64,000 bases of DNA from Acidobacteriota bacterium (lineage in GTDB: Bacteria > Acidobacteriota > Thermoanaerobaculia > Gp7-AA8): NCBI GenBank assembly GCA_003223645.1, contig QHVT01000005.1, forward strand, positions 248,001 through 312,000. Direction: 5' to 3'. The notes under the pieces are model-generated. The model was not told the DNA's origin and made no database searches. It saw only the letters and a list, made by a program, of their open reading frames with translations. Below, in pieces: positions 32,920 through 40,887 of this stretch (position 1 is the first letter of the stretch; each line of letters begins with the position of its first letter). The translations under genes were made by a program, and so were the position numbers.

Positions 32920-33504
32920 ATGCGCCAGAAGTCTCTCGCCCGCACGATTCTCCAGCCCCTCGGCATCGCGGTCGCGATGGCCGCGGTGGTGCGCGGCGCG
33001 GTGCACATCTATTCGATTCCTTCCGCGTCGATGGTTCCGACGCTGGAAGTCGGCGATCGCATCGTCGTCACGCGTTACTTCGGCACGGATCCGGAGCGCG
33101 GACACGTCATCGTGTTCCAGTCGCCGCGCGACGGCGAGTTGCTGGTGAAGCGCGTGATCGCGACGCCGGGCGACTTGATCGACGCGCGCCTCGGGCGCGT
33201 GCGCATCGGCGGACACACGCTGGCCGAGCCGTACGTGTTGCGACAGGCAGCAACCGGCGCGATCGAGACGCAGCTCGTGGCCGGCAACTGCTACTTCGTC
33301 ATGGGCGACAACCGCGACGAGTCGCTCGACAGCAGAAGCTGGGGCGTCGTTCCGCGCGATCACATCGTCGGGCGTGCGCGCCTCGTGCTGTGGTCTTCGC
33401 CGTTGGATGACGGAGTGGTGCGCGCCTCCGGCGCGCCTTCCGAACGCGCGCCGGAGGCGCGCACCACTCGCCGCGGAACCCGCGTCTTCAAATGGATTGA
33501 CTGA
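32920..33504 (+). CDS. lepB: Signal peptidase I
   Basis: A 194-residue type I signal peptidase starting at MRQKSLARTI. One membrane helix (about 10-31) leads to the catalytic Ser37 in PSASMVPTL, the general base Lys77 in LLVKRVIATPGD, and the conserved GDNRDESLDSRSWGVVPRDHIVG box. The enzyme removes signal peptides at the outer face of the inner membrane. The last about 30 residues (after SSPLDDG) are encoded by a perfect 23-bp inverted repeat and are therefore probably not part of the ancestral protein. An upstream GTG at 32875 is possible but less likely. Confidence 0.93.
   Translation: MRQKSLARTILQPLGIAVAMAAVVRGAVHIYSIPSASMVPTLEVGDRIVVTRYFGTDPERGHVIVFQSPRDGELLVKRVIATPGDLIDARLGRVRIGGHTLAEPYVLRQAATGAIETQLVAGNCYFVMGDNRDESLDSRSWGVVPRDHIVGRARLVLWSSPLDDGVVRASGAPSERAPEARTTRRGTRVFKWID
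33413..33469. repeat. Perfect 23-bp inverted repeat inside lepB
   Basis: Arms 33413-33435 and 33447-33469 are exact reverse complements (GAGTGGTGCGCGCCTCCGGC...) with an 11-bp spacer. It lies wholly inside the 3' coding part of the signal peptidase gene and is translated as VVRASGAPSERAPEARTT, so it is an in-frame insertion tolerated near the C-terminus. Confidence 0.92.
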
Positions 33505-33535
33505 CCTGTTACTGTTCTAGGAGTTGGAGGTCATC

Positions 33536-33895
33536 ATGCGCAATCGCCGCGAGCTCGGGGAAGGCCGCCTTGGATGTCTGTTCGGACTGATCCTGCTGCT
33601 GATCGCCGGGATGGTCGCGTACAAGATGATGCCCGTCAAAGTGAAGACCGCCGACATGCGCGACTCCGTGCAGAACGAAGCGCGTTCCGCGGGACAGCAC
33701 AATGACGCGTCGATCCTCAAAGCGCTGCTGCTGAAGGCGGAGTCGCTCCAGCTGCCGATCGCCGAGAAAGACATCACGATCGTCCGCGCCGGCGGCGAGA
33801 TTCGCGTCGACGTCGACTACACCGTCCCGGTGAAGTTCCCCGGCTTCGTCTACCAATGGCATTTCCATCACCACGCCGAAAATCCGATCTTCTGA
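33536..33895 (+). CDS. Small membrane-anchored protein, DUF4845-like
   Basis: A 119-residue protein with an N-terminal helix (about 13-32, CLFGLILLLIAGMVAYKMMPV) followed by a soluble domain with VKVKTADMRDSVQNEA and a C-terminal strand-rich part. DUF4845-type proteins have the same size and opening and are typically found beside signal peptidase genes, as here. GGAGG lies 5 nt before the ATG. Function unknown. The histidine-rich end (WHFHHHAENPIF) is unusual and could bind metal. Confidence 0.65.
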   Translation: MRNRRELGEGRLGCLFGLILLLIAGMVAYKMMPVKVKTADMRDSVQNEARSAGQHNDASILKALLLKAESLQLPIAEKDITIVRAGGEIRVDVDYTVPVKFPGFVYQWHFHHHAENPIF

Positions 33896-33905
33896 GGAAC
33901 GCACC

Positions 33906-34121
33906 ATGACGGTCACGATCAAAGTCCGCGACAACGGACCCTACGTAGTCGACGGCGACTTCGTTCTCACCGACGCGCAGGGAAACGAGATCCCGATCGT
34001 CAAACGCGCGCTTTGCCGCTGCGGCGGCTCGATGATCAAGCCGTTCTGCGACGGTACGCACTCGAAGATCGGATTTCAGGGCGCGATGGCCGCGGTCGAA
34101 AAATCCGACGAGCAGCCCTGA
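33906..34121 (+). CDS. CDGSH-type iron-sulfur protein
   Basis: A 71-residue protein with the CDGSH/mitoNEET motif CRCGGSMIKPFCDGTHSKIGF (three Cys and one His ligating a 2Fe-2S cluster), preceded by a short beta-sheet region (GPYVVDGDFVLTDAQGNEI). Single-domain bacterial members are thought to be electron-transfer or redox-sensing proteins. It lies 10 nt after the DUF4845-like gene in the same direction. Its last 46 nt overlap a small antisense gene. Confidence 0.93.
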   Translation: MTVTIKVRDNGPYVVDGDFVLTDAQGNEIPIVKRALCRCGGSMIKPFCDGTHSKIGFQGAMAAVEKSDEQP

Positions 34122-34231
34122 TCGTCGTCCGGCTCGACGACGACCGTCTCCCGACCCGTCAGGTTGGTCACTCCGAAGATTTCATCCAGGCGCTCTTCGA
34201 CTTCCTTCACGAACTCAGGCCAGTTGTCCAT
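34076..34231 (-). CDS. Small acidic hypothetical protein (51 residues)
   Basis: An ATG preceded by GGAGGG at 9 nt opens a short, strongly acidic product: MDNWPEFVKEVEERLDEIFG, then VVVEPDDDQG. The N-terminal half should form an amphipathic helix. The reading is tail-to-tail with, and overlaps, the CDGSH gene. The good ribosome-binding site and protein-like composition support it, but it could be spurious. Confidence 0.5.
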   Translation of the reverse strand: MDNWPEFVKEVEERLDEIFGVTNLTGRETVVVEPDDDQGCSSDFSTAAIAP

Positions 34232-34320
34232 CCGTGATCCCTCCGGATGGCAGCCTGATTCATGGCGCGTTCCGCGCCGGCGCAGAGAGGGACGAGCGCG
34301 AAGCGCGTCAAAAAAGTTGG

Positions 34321-34383
34321 CGGTGTGGGGCAGGCTTTCCAGCCTGCCTCCCGGGGCGCAGGCTACAAAGCCTGCGCCACACG
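34321..34383. repeat. Palindromic CAGGCTTTCCAGCCTG element
   Basis: GGTGTGGGGCAGGCTTTCCAGCC... with inverted ...GGCTACAAAGCCTGCGCCACAC. It overlaps the 3' end of the siroheme decarboxylase gene, where it supplies the final residues RVAQAL and the stop codon. Confidence 0.88.
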
Positions 34384-35379
34384 GCACACGTCCGCATTCG
34401 CGTCTTCCCACTCCTCGGCGTCGTGCGCGAAGAAGCTGACGCGCGATTTCTTGTACTCCTTCGTCGGGAAGAGCGCCTGCTTCTGCGTGAGGCCGGTGTC
34501 GATGGCGAGATCGTTGATGATCGACTCGCATTCGTCCACCGAGCGCGCGTGCACGGTCGTGTAGAGGTTGTACGGCCAGTCGTCGTACACGGGACGGAGG
34601 TAGCAGTGCGAGACCGCGCGATGCTGCGCGAGCTTCGCCGCGCATGCGTCGACGTCGTCCGGCGGCACGACCCAGATTCCCATCGCGCTCGCGACGAAGC
34701 CGGCCTTGCGCGCCTGGACCTGCGCGCAGAAACGGCGGATCTGTCCGCGTTTGTGCATCGCCTTCGCGGCGGTCAACAGATCGTCCGCGCCGATCGTGCC
34801 GCCGCGCGCAAGCACGTCGAACGGCCGCGGCTGCAGCGGCAATTCGCGCTGCAACACGCGCACGGCTTCGATCTCCAGCGGCGTGAGCGGCGTCGGTTCA
34901 TTCTGCAAATCGGAATGCGACTCGCTGTCGGAGGCGCTGCTCTTGTAGAGACGCAGCGTCGGCAGCGGACGAACGACGTCGCAGTCGCCCTGCTGGCCGA
35001 GGATGTCGATCGTCCGGTCGAGACCGATCTTCGAGAGCGGCGAGACGAAGACGGTGAACCAGAGGTTGTAGCTGTTGTTGCGGCGATAGTTCTGCGTGAC
35101 GCCGGGGTGCGCGTTGATCGCCGCGGCCGCATCGTCGATGCGATCGGGATTCACGCGCGCGGCGACGAGACACGAGCGATAGCCGAGCGCGCGCGTGTCG
35201 AAATGCGGCGTCAGCGGCTTGACGAAACCATCGCGGCGCAGGCGCTCGGTGCGCTTGATGACTTCCTTTTCGGACATGTCGATCGCCTGTCCGATGAAGG
35301 CGTACGGCGTGGAAACGAACGGAATCTCACCCTGCAGAGCACCCAACAGCTCCCGGTCCCGCTGATCCATTTCCTGCAT
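34363..35379 (-). CDS. Siroheme decarboxylase, AhbA-AhbB type fusion
   Basis: A 338-residue protein made of two Lrp/AsnC-like halves. Each has a winged helix (residues about 5-55 and 165-215) followed by a ferredoxin-like domain. The first contains GVTQNYRRNNSYNLWFTV and the second AVSHCYLRPVYDDWPYNLYTTVH, hallmark motifs of the AhbA/AhbB (NirD/L/G/H) siroheme decarboxylases, which convert siroheme to didecarboxysiroheme for heme or heme d1 synthesis. Normally two separate subunits, here they are one chain. No other heme genes are nearby. The C-terminus ends in a repeat element. Confidence 0.88.
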   Translation of the reverse strand: MQEMDQRDRELLGALQGEIPFVSTPYAFIGQAIDMSEKEVIKRTERLRRDGFVKPLTPHFDTRALGYRSCLVAARVNPDRIDDAAAAINAHPGVTQNYRRNNSYNLWFTVFVSPLSKIGLDRTIDILGQQGDCDVVRPLPTLRLYKSSASDSESHSDLQNEPTPLTPLEIEAVRVLQRELPLQPRPFDVLARGGTIGADDLLTAAKAMHKRGQIRRFCAQVQARKAGFVASAMGIWVVPPDDVDACAAKLAQHRAVSHCYLRPVYDDWPYNLYTTVHARSVDECESIINDLAIDTGLTQKQALFPTKEYKKSRVSFFAHDAEEWEDANADVCRVAQAL

Positions 35380-35440
35380 TTGAACCCCTCGGCATCATCG
35401 TTCCGTGGGTCGGAGAGTAGACGTGAATTGTAGCGTGAAA

Positions 35441-35788
35441 TCATCCGCCGTCGAGCGTCAGCTTCGCGTATTCGCGAGCGTCAATTTTTTCGCCTGCGCT
35501 GATGCGTGTTCGATGCCCGCGCGCAACCTCGATCACGTTCGCGCGATCGACGCCCGCATAGCCCGGCGGAAACGGATCGAGCTTCGCGAACGCCGCGTCG
35601 AAAAGACGGATCGCGCCGCGAAACGTGCCGCGCTGGACGTGGTGATACGCGGCCGCAAGTTGAATCAGGCCCTGGAGAAATGTCTTCTCCCCACCGGAAG
35701 ACGTCAGCCAGATTTCTTCCCACGCCTCGTGCGCGTGCCAGAAGTGGTGAGCGTTGAAGAGCTCGACGCCTTTCGCTAAAGGTGTCAT
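35441..35788 (-). CDS. DUF309-family protein
   Basis: A 115-residue helical protein with the DUF309 core GVELFNAHHFWHAHEAWEEIW followed by FLQGLIQLAAAYHHVQRG, containing the conserved His/Glu residues that suggest a metal site. Members are often annotated as putative metal-dependent hydrolases but have no proven activity. It stands alone between the siroheme decarboxylase and a dispersed repeat. Confidence 0.87.
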   Translation of the reverse strand: MTPLAKGVELFNAHHFWHAHEAWEEIWLTSSGGEKTFLQGLIQLAAAYHHVQRGTFRGAIRLFDAAFAKLDPFPPGYAGVDRANVIEVARGHRTRISAGEKIDAREYAKLTLDGG

Positions 35789-35872
35789 TCCGAGCCGCGA
35801 AGACGGCGAGGAATCCCCTTCATCGCAAGTCGGCGGGGGATCCTTCGGCGTCTTCGCGCCTCAGGATGACAC
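35783..35872. repeat. Dispersed CATTCCGAGCCGCGAAGACGG element
   Basis: GTCATTCCGAGCCGCGAAGA...GGAATCCCC and the inverted GGGGGATCCTTCGGCGTCTTC...GGATGACAC enclose a short CATCGCAAGTCGG. It belongs to the same family as the elements at 16930 and 29826 and lies between the DUF309 and isocitrate dehydrogenase genes. Confidence 0.85.
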
Positions 35873-35876
35873 TCTG

Positions 35877-36905
35877 TCAATCCGTCGCTCGTGTTCCTCT
35901 CCTCAGCACGTCACAAATCGCAACCGTGAAGTCCATCGTCGATCCGGTTCCTCCGATGTCACCGGTACGAACCTCAGGACCCATGCCGAGGACTTTGACG
36001 ATCGCATCGCGGATGCGCTGCGCCGGCTGAATCTCGCCGATGTGCTCGAGCATCAGCACCGCCGACTGCAACAGCGCGAGCGGATTCGCTTTGTTCTGTC
36101 CCGCGATGTCCGGCGCGCTGCCGTGGACGGCTTCGAACACCGCGCCGTTCTCGCCGATGTTCGCGCCGGCGACGACGCCGAGTCCGCCGACGAGACCGGC
36201 GGTGAGATCGGAGACGATGTCACCGTACAAATTCTCGAGCAGCAGCATGTCGAACTGATTCGGGTTCGTCACCAGCTGCATGCAGAGGTTGTCGACGATC
36301 TTGTCGTCGGCCACGATATTCGGATACTCCTTCGAGACGTTGCGGAAGCACTGCAGGAACAGGCCGTCCGACAGCTTCATGATGTTGGCCTTGTGCACGG
36401 CCGTCACTCTCTTGCGGCCGTTCCTGCGCGCGTACTCGAACGCGAAGCGCGCGATGCGCGTCGACGCCTTCTCGGTGATGATCTTCAGCGACTCGACGAC
36501 GCCCGGCACGACTTCGTGCTCGAGTCCCGCGTAGAGGCTCTCCGTGTTTTCGCGCACCACGACGAGATCGATGTCTTCGTAGCGCGTGATGATGTTCGGC
36601 ATCGATCGCACCGGCCGCAGGTTCACGTAGAGATCGAGCGTCTTGCGGAGGCGGACGTTGATCGACGCGAAGCCGGTGCCGACCGGCGTCGTGACCGGCC
36701 CCTTCAGCGCCACTTTGTTGCGCAGAATCGACTCGAGCACTTCCGCCGGCAGAGGATCGCCGAAGCGCGAGATCGCCTCCGCGCCGACGAAGTACTTCTC
36801 CCACTCCACGTCGACGCCGGAGCACTCGATGATCTGCACCACCGCGGCCGTGACCTCGGGGCCGATGCCGTCGCCGGGAAGGAGGGTGATCTTATGTTTG
36901 GCCAT
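35877..36905 (-). CDS. NAD-type isocitrate/isopropylmalate-family dehydrogenase
   Basis: A 342-residue decarboxylating dehydrogenase starting at MAKHKITLLPGDGIGPE, with AGGAG 7 nt upstream of the ATG. Substrate motif NVRLRKTLDLYVNLRPVRS, VVRENTESLYAG, Lys/Asn in AVHKANIMKLSDG, the metal-binding DNLCMQLV and GDIVSDLTAGLVGGLG, and EAVHGSAPDIAGQ are all present. The NVRLRKTLDLYANLRP-type motif with ENTE fits monomer-size NAD isocitrate dehydrogenases (TCA cycle) better than LeuB or tartrate dehydrogenase. It overlaps the end of the AmgK-like gene by 14 nt. Confidence 0.9.
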   Translation of the reverse strand: MAKHKITLLPGDGIGPEVTAAVVQIIECSGVDVEWEKYFVGAEAISRFGDPLPAEVLESILRNKVALKGPVTTPVGTGFASINVRLRKTLDLYVNLRPVRSMPNIITRYEDIDLVVVRENTESLYAGLEHEVVPGVVESLKIITEKASTRIARFAFEYARRNGRKRVTAVHKANIMKLSDGLFLQCFRNVSKEYPNIVADDKIVDNLCMQLVTNPNQFDMLLLENLYGDIVSDLTAGLVGGLGVVAGANIGENGAVFEAVHGSAPDIAGQNKANPLALLQSAVLMLEHIGEIQPAQRIRDAIVKVLGMGPEVRTGDIGGTGSTMDFTVAICDVLRRGTRATD

Positions 36906-37950
36906 TGAGACTCCTAGCGCGTTCTCTGGCCTGTTGCACAGAGAAGTCCAGCGGAAAGATATCGCGGAGACGCGCGTACCGCGGCAGTTCGTCGAGACAG
37001 CGGCGGATGCTCTCCAGCGTGGCGGGGATGAAGTCGAGGTAATGCATCCGCCCGCGCGTGATCGGCTGCTTCGAGAATGTGCCGAGGATCTTGATCGAGC
37101 GCTGCAGCAACGTCTCGAAATAGCGGCGGCGGATGTCGGCGTCCGCGCCGACCGCGGCGCGATAGTGCTCGAGCAGTTCGAGCTCGACGTCGTCGCCGAG
37201 GAGGATCGCGACTCCACGATCGCGCAGCAGCGACGCGACGTCGTACGTATCAGGGCCCATTCTCAGATCCTGATAATCGATTACATATAAAGTGTCATTT
37301 GCAACGTGAATATTTTGGCCGTGGTAATCACGATGACATAGAAGATACGGATGATGCGCAATGTCATCGCACATCGATTTCATCAGCGGTTCCAGCTCCG
37401 TCGCATCCGCCGACATCAGCTTCTCGACATAGAACTCGCGCGCCATCTCCAGTTCCTGAAAGAAGAACTCGGCGGTGAACGGCGGGTTCACTTCGCCCGG
37501 CTGCGCTTCCTGAAACGCGACGAGAACGTCGATCGCTTCGCGATACAGCGCGATCCCTTTCTCGCGATCGTCATGCAGGACATCGAACAGCGTGCGGTCT
37601 CCGACGTCGCGCTGCAGCACCGCGAGCTCGGATGACTCCAGCACTTCCGGCACGATCGACTCCTCCGGTGTGGGGCAGGCTTTCCAGCCTGCCTCCCGGG
37701 GGGCAGGTTGGAAAACCTGCCCTACACGAGGGGAGACGCGTACTCGATTCACCGCCTCGTACGCCGCAAGAAACCGCCGCAACTGCGCGCGCACTTCCTC
37801 GGGGTAGTACGCGAGCATGTACGTCGTCCCGTCCGGCAGCGCGACGCGGTAGTACGCGCGCACCGAGGCATCGCCGGCGAGAGGATGGGCGGTCCACTCG
37901 TCACCCAGCCAGCGGGTGAGGTGTGTTGCCGCTTCGTGGGGGAGGCTCAT
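36892..37950 (-). CDS. AmgK-like sugar kinase (aminoglycoside phosphotransferase fold)
   Basis: A 352-residue kinase of the APH fold. GDASVRAYYRV resembles the GDASFRRYFR motif of AmgK, the anomeric N-acetylmuramate/N-acetylglucosamine kinase of cell wall recycling; CHRDYHGQNIHV is the catalytic loop and VIDYQDLRMGPDTYDVASLLRD the DFG-like segment. AmgK is usually followed by the uridylyltransferase MurU, which is absent here. Residues about 76-95 (VGQVFQPAPREAGWKACPTP) are encoded by a dispersed palindromic repeat inserted in frame at 37667-37728. The ATG itself lies in a GGCTCAT repeat. Confidence 0.82.
   Translation of the reverse strand: MSLPHEAATHLTRWLGDEWTAHPLAGDASVRAYYRVALPDGTTYMLAYYPEEVRAQLRRFLAAYEAVNRVRVSPRVGQVFQPAPREAGWKACPTPEESIVPEVLESSELAVLQRDVGDRTLFDVLHDDREKGIALYREAIDVLVAFQEAQPGEVNPPFTAEFFFQELEMAREFYVEKLMSADATELEPLMKSMCDDIAHHPYLLCHRDYHGQNIHVANDTLYVIDYQDLRMGPDTYDVASLLRDRGVAILLGDDVELELLEHYRAAVGADADIRRRYFETLLQRSIKILGTFSKQPITRGRMHYLDFIPATLESIRRCLDELPRYARLRDIFPLDFSVQQARERARSLNGQT
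37667..37728. repeat. Palindromic repeat inserted in frame in the AmgK-like gene
   Basis: GGTGTGGGGCAGGCTTTCCA...GGAAAACCTGCCCTACAC, a full copy of the element seen at 12933, 34321 and 45271. It falls between TPEESIVPE and NRVRVSPR of the kinase without breaking the reading frame. Confidence 0.92.
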
Positions 37951-38071
37951 AGGCTCACGGGCTCAGGGGCGCAGAGGCAGAGGCTCATGGGCTCAGAGGC
38001 GCATGGGCTCACAGCGGCAGGTCGGCCACAGCGTTCCTATGAGCCTGTGAGCCTGTGAGCCTGTGAGCCTA
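37942..38071. repeat. Head-to-head tandem GGCTCATAGG repeat
   Basis: Left arm 37942-38014 (GGCTCATAGGCTCACGGGCTC-type units) and right arm 38034-38071 (CCTATGAGCCTGTGAGCCTG-type units). It separates the cyclophilin from the AmgK-like gene, supplies the latter's ATG and first codons, and touches the stop of the former. Confidence 0.9.
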
Positions 38072-38599
38072 CTATTGCGGCGCGGGTCCCTGCTCGTCGG
38101 GGCGAGCGTCGCGGATGGTGATGCTGGTGATCGTCGTCGGCTCGTCCGGGCGGTCGTTGCGATCGCGCTTGGCGCCGACGATCTTGTCGGCGACGTCCAT
38201 GCCCTTCGTCACCTGGCCGAACACCGTGTACTGCTTGTCGAGGAACTTCGAGTCGGCGACGACGATGAAGAACTGCGACGACGCGCTGTGCGGATCGTTC
38301 GAGCGCGCCATCGACACGATGCCGCGCTTGTGCGAGACGGAGTTGAACTCCGCGCGCAGATTCTTTTCCGCGCCGCCGGTGCCCCAGGTGTGCGGACCGC
38401 CGCTGATCGTGTTCGGGTCGCCGCCCTGGATCATGAAGCCGGGGATCACGCGGTGAAACTTCGAGCCGTTGTAGAAGCCCTTCTCCGCGAGGTCGATGAA
38501 GCTCTTGACGTGATTCGGCGCGACGTCGGGAAAGAACCGGATGTCGATGTCTCCCGCGGTCGTGTGCAGCTCGGCGACTTTGTTCTCGTAGTTGCTCAT
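38072..38599 (-). CDS. Cyclophilin-type peptidyl-prolyl isomerase (cytoplasmic)
   Basis: A 175-residue cyclophilin starting at MSNYENKVAELHT. The fold-defining motifs FIDLAEKGFYNGSKFHRVIPGFMIQGGDP, GIVSMARSNDPHSASSQFFIV and LDKQYTVFGQVTKGMDV contain the catalytic Arg, Phe and Gln residues. No signal peptide, so it assists protein folding in the cytoplasm. It follows a lipoprotein paralog by 10 nt, indicating a tandem duplication with different destinations. Confidence 0.96.
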   Translation of the reverse strand: MSNYENKVAELHTTAGDIDIRFFPDVAPNHVKSFIDLAEKGFYNGSKFHRVIPGFMIQGGDPNTISGGPHTWGTGGAEKNLRAEFNSVSHKRGIVSMARSNDPHSASSQFFIVVADSKFLDKQYTVFGQVTKGMDVADKIVGAKRDRNDRPDEPTTITSITIRDARPDEQGPAPQ

Positions 38600-38609
38600 C
38601 GGTTGCTCC

Positions 38610-39287
38610 TTACGGCTGCTTCGGCGCCGGACCCTTCTCGTCGTCATGCGCGTCGCGAATGGTGATGCCGGTGATCGTCTCCGGCTTTACCGCGATCTCG
38701 TTCTCCGCCGGTCCGCTGACGATCTTGTCCGCCACATCCATCCCCTTCGTCACCCGGCCGAATACCGAATACTGGTGGTCGAGCTGCGGCGAGTCGGCGA
38801 CCATGATGAAGAATTGGGACGATGCACCGTTCGGATCGTTGGTTCGCGCCATCGACACGATCCCGCGCGCATGATGCACGTCGTTGAACTCGGCATTGAT
38901 GTTCTTGTCTGCACCGCCGGTTCCCCAGTAACTGCGGTCGTCGGACTTCGTGTTCGGATCGCCGCCCTGAATCATGAATCCGGGGACGATGCGGTGGAAC
39001 TTCGTGCCGTTGTAGAAGCCCTTCTCCGCGAGGTCGATGAAGTTCTTCACGTGATTCGGCGCGACGTCGGGGAAGAAGCGGATGTCGATCTCGCCCGCCG
39101 TCGTGTGCAGTTCGGCGACTTTGTTTTCGTAGTAGCTCGCCGGCTTTTCCTGCGCGGCCGGCGGCTGCGTCGCCGTCGCCTGGGTCCCCGTGGACGCTGT
39201 CGTCGTCGCGGTGTCGTTGGCCGGCGAATTCGATGGCGCGCATGCGGCCGCAATCGCCATCAGCAGTGCAAAGCAAGCATGTTTCAA
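38610..39287 (-). CDS. Lipoprotein cyclophilin-type peptidyl-prolyl isomerase
   Basis: A 225-residue paralog of the next gene carrying a lipoprotein signal (MKHACFALLMAIAAAC, lipobox AAAC) and a Thr/Ala/Gln-rich linker before the cyclophilin domain (FHRIVPGFMIQGGDP, SSQFFIMVADS, HQYSVFGRVTKGMDV). I start it at TTG 39287 because GGAGGT lies 6 nt upstream and this gives the correct lipoprotein signal; the ATGs further upstream would add a charged extension before it. It likely folds envelope proteins. Confidence 0.9.
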   Translation of the reverse strand: MKHACFALLMAIAAACAPSNSPANDTATTTASTGTQATATQPPAAQEKPASYYENKVAELHTTAGEIDIRFFPDVAPNHVKNFIDLAEKGFYNGTKFHRIVPGFMIQGGDPNTKSDDRSYWGTGGADKNINAEFNDVHHARGIVSMARTNDPNGASSQFFIMVADSPQLDHQYSVFGRVTKGMDVADKIVSGPAENEIAVKPETITGITIRDAHDDEKGPAPKQP

Positions 39288-39348
39288 GCGTGACCTCCGT
39301 CCAAAATCGCCGCGCATCCTAGCACGCAGCAAGCCATCGATCAGCGGA

Positions 39349-40887
39349 TCAGCGGCCGAGGACGGCCGGGCCCGCCGGAGCGGTCACGATGCGGATGCTG
39401 CCGCCCGTTGCCTGCACGATCACGCGCTCGCCGCCGCCGTTGATCGTGCCGATCGCGTGGATGCGCGTCTTGCCGTCGACGCTTTCGCGGCTGATCGAGA
39501 GCCCGGGGAAATCGGCCTGGATCGTGTTCGCGTCGGGATCGTCGGTAATGATGGTGAGATCGAGCGCCGCACCGAACGCGGGGCCGACGTTGAGAACGAC
39601 GTTGCCCTTCTCCGTTGTCGCTTCGATGCGCTGCTTGCGCGTCGCGCGATCGACGCCGATCGTGATGTCGCCGGAGCGCGTCGTCGCATCGATGGCGCCC
39701 GCGGCCTGGCGCACGACGATGTCGCCGCCGCCCGACGTCAGCTTCGTCGGTCCGCCGGTGTAGAGCAGGCGGATCGTGCCGCCGGTGGTCTCGATCGTTC
39801 CGCCGCGGCGCGCCGCTTCGACGAACACGTCGCCCGCGCTGGTCGACGCTTTCAGAGTGCCGAGGATCTCGCCGAGCTGCAGCGGACCGCCGCTCGATTT
39901 CACGGTGCAGTCGCCGAAGACCGATCCGAGCTGCACGCGGCCCGCGTCCGTCGACAACAGAGCCGCGCCGCGTACTTCGGTGATCGTGATCTCGCCGACC
40001 ATCGTGCTGTAGGTGATCGATCCCTCGACGATGCCGCGCCGCAGGGCGGCTTTCGAAACGTTGACTTCGTTCGGCGGAACGGCGATGCGCGGACTCGTGC
40101 GCACGGACTGGATGACATTTTCGGGAATGCCGTTGCCGAGGAGGTGCACGTTGCCGGTCAGCGATGCAGTCATCAGCAGCGGTCCGCCGGGAGCGTTCAG
40201 GCTGCCGCGGAACGACGGACCGGCGAGCATGCCGCGCACGGGAAGATTCGTGCGGATGTCGCCGCCCGGCGACTCCGCGACCCAACGCAGATCGGTGTCG
40301 GAGTTCAGGCGCACGGTCACGTGTCCGTTGACCGTCGTGAGGTGCGTTTCCGCGAGCAGCGACGGCGCGGTGTAGACGATCGAGCCGTTCGCACTGTCGA
40401 CGGTCGCGGAGCCCGCACAGTTCTCGATGAACACGGTGCCGCCGAAGTTCTTCACGTACACGCTGCCGCGCATGCCGGTGACGCGCACGTGATTGCTCCA
40501 CGTCGAGAGCACGCGGAGGTTCACGCCGCGCGGCACGCGCAACCGCCAGAAGACGGAGCTCGACCACTGCTTCGTGCGCGGCCCGCCCATCATCGTTTGC
40601 AGAATGCGATTCGTCGTGTCGCCGCGGACCGTCAGTTCCGTGAAGTGGCGTCCCTCTTCGATTCCCTCGTCGTCCGTCGCGACGACCGTCTTCAGAACAT
40701 CGGAGAACAGTTCCTCGCCGTCGATGCCCATGATCTCGATGTCGCCGCTGCCGGTGTCGAGCGTCAGCGTGCCGTTCCCGCTGAGATCGAACTTCGCTTC
40801 GACGCGGAACGTTTTCCCGACGCTGTGCGCGGCCGAAGCGGCGCTCGCGGCGAAGATCAGGACGGTGAAGAGGAATCGGACCTTCAT
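39349..40887 (-). CDS. Secreted DUF4097-like beta-helix protein
   Basis: A 512-residue protein with signal peptide (cut after ASA, about residue 20). It is built from degenerate about 20-residue strand repeats (GDIEIMGIDGEELFS, GSVYVKNFGGTVFIENCAGSATVDSANGSI, SSGGPLQLGEILGTLKASTSAGDVFVEAARRGGTI) typical of DUF4097 beta-helices, larger than the paralog at 11975. It directly follows (stop to start without gap) the anti-sigma gene, so the three-gene unit sigma, anti-sigma, DUF4097 is a sensing module. Confidence 0.82.
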   Translation of the reverse strand: MKVRFLFTVLIFAASAASAAHSVGKTFRVEAKFDLSGNGTLTLDTGSGDIEIMGIDGEELFSDVLKTVVATDDEGIEEGRHFTELTVRGDTTNRILQTMMGGPRTKQWSSSVFWRLRVPRGVNLRVLSTWSNHVRVTGMRGSVYVKNFGGTVFIENCAGSATVDSANGSIVYTAPSLLAETHLTTVNGHVTVRLNSDTDLRWVAESPGGDIRTNLPVRGMLAGPSFRGSLNAPGGPLLMTASLTGNVHLLGNGIPENVIQSVRTSPRIAVPPNEVNVSKAALRRGIVEGSITYSTMVGEITITEVRGAALLSTDAGRVQLGSVFGDCTVKSSGGPLQLGEILGTLKASTSAGDVFVEAARRGGTIETTGGTIRLLYTGGPTKLTSGGGDIVVRQAAGAIDATTRSGDITIGVDRATRKQRIEATTEKGNVVLNVGPAFGAALDLTIITDDPDANTIQADFPGLSISRESVDGKTRIHAIGTINGGGERVIVQATGGSIRIVTAPAGPAVLGR

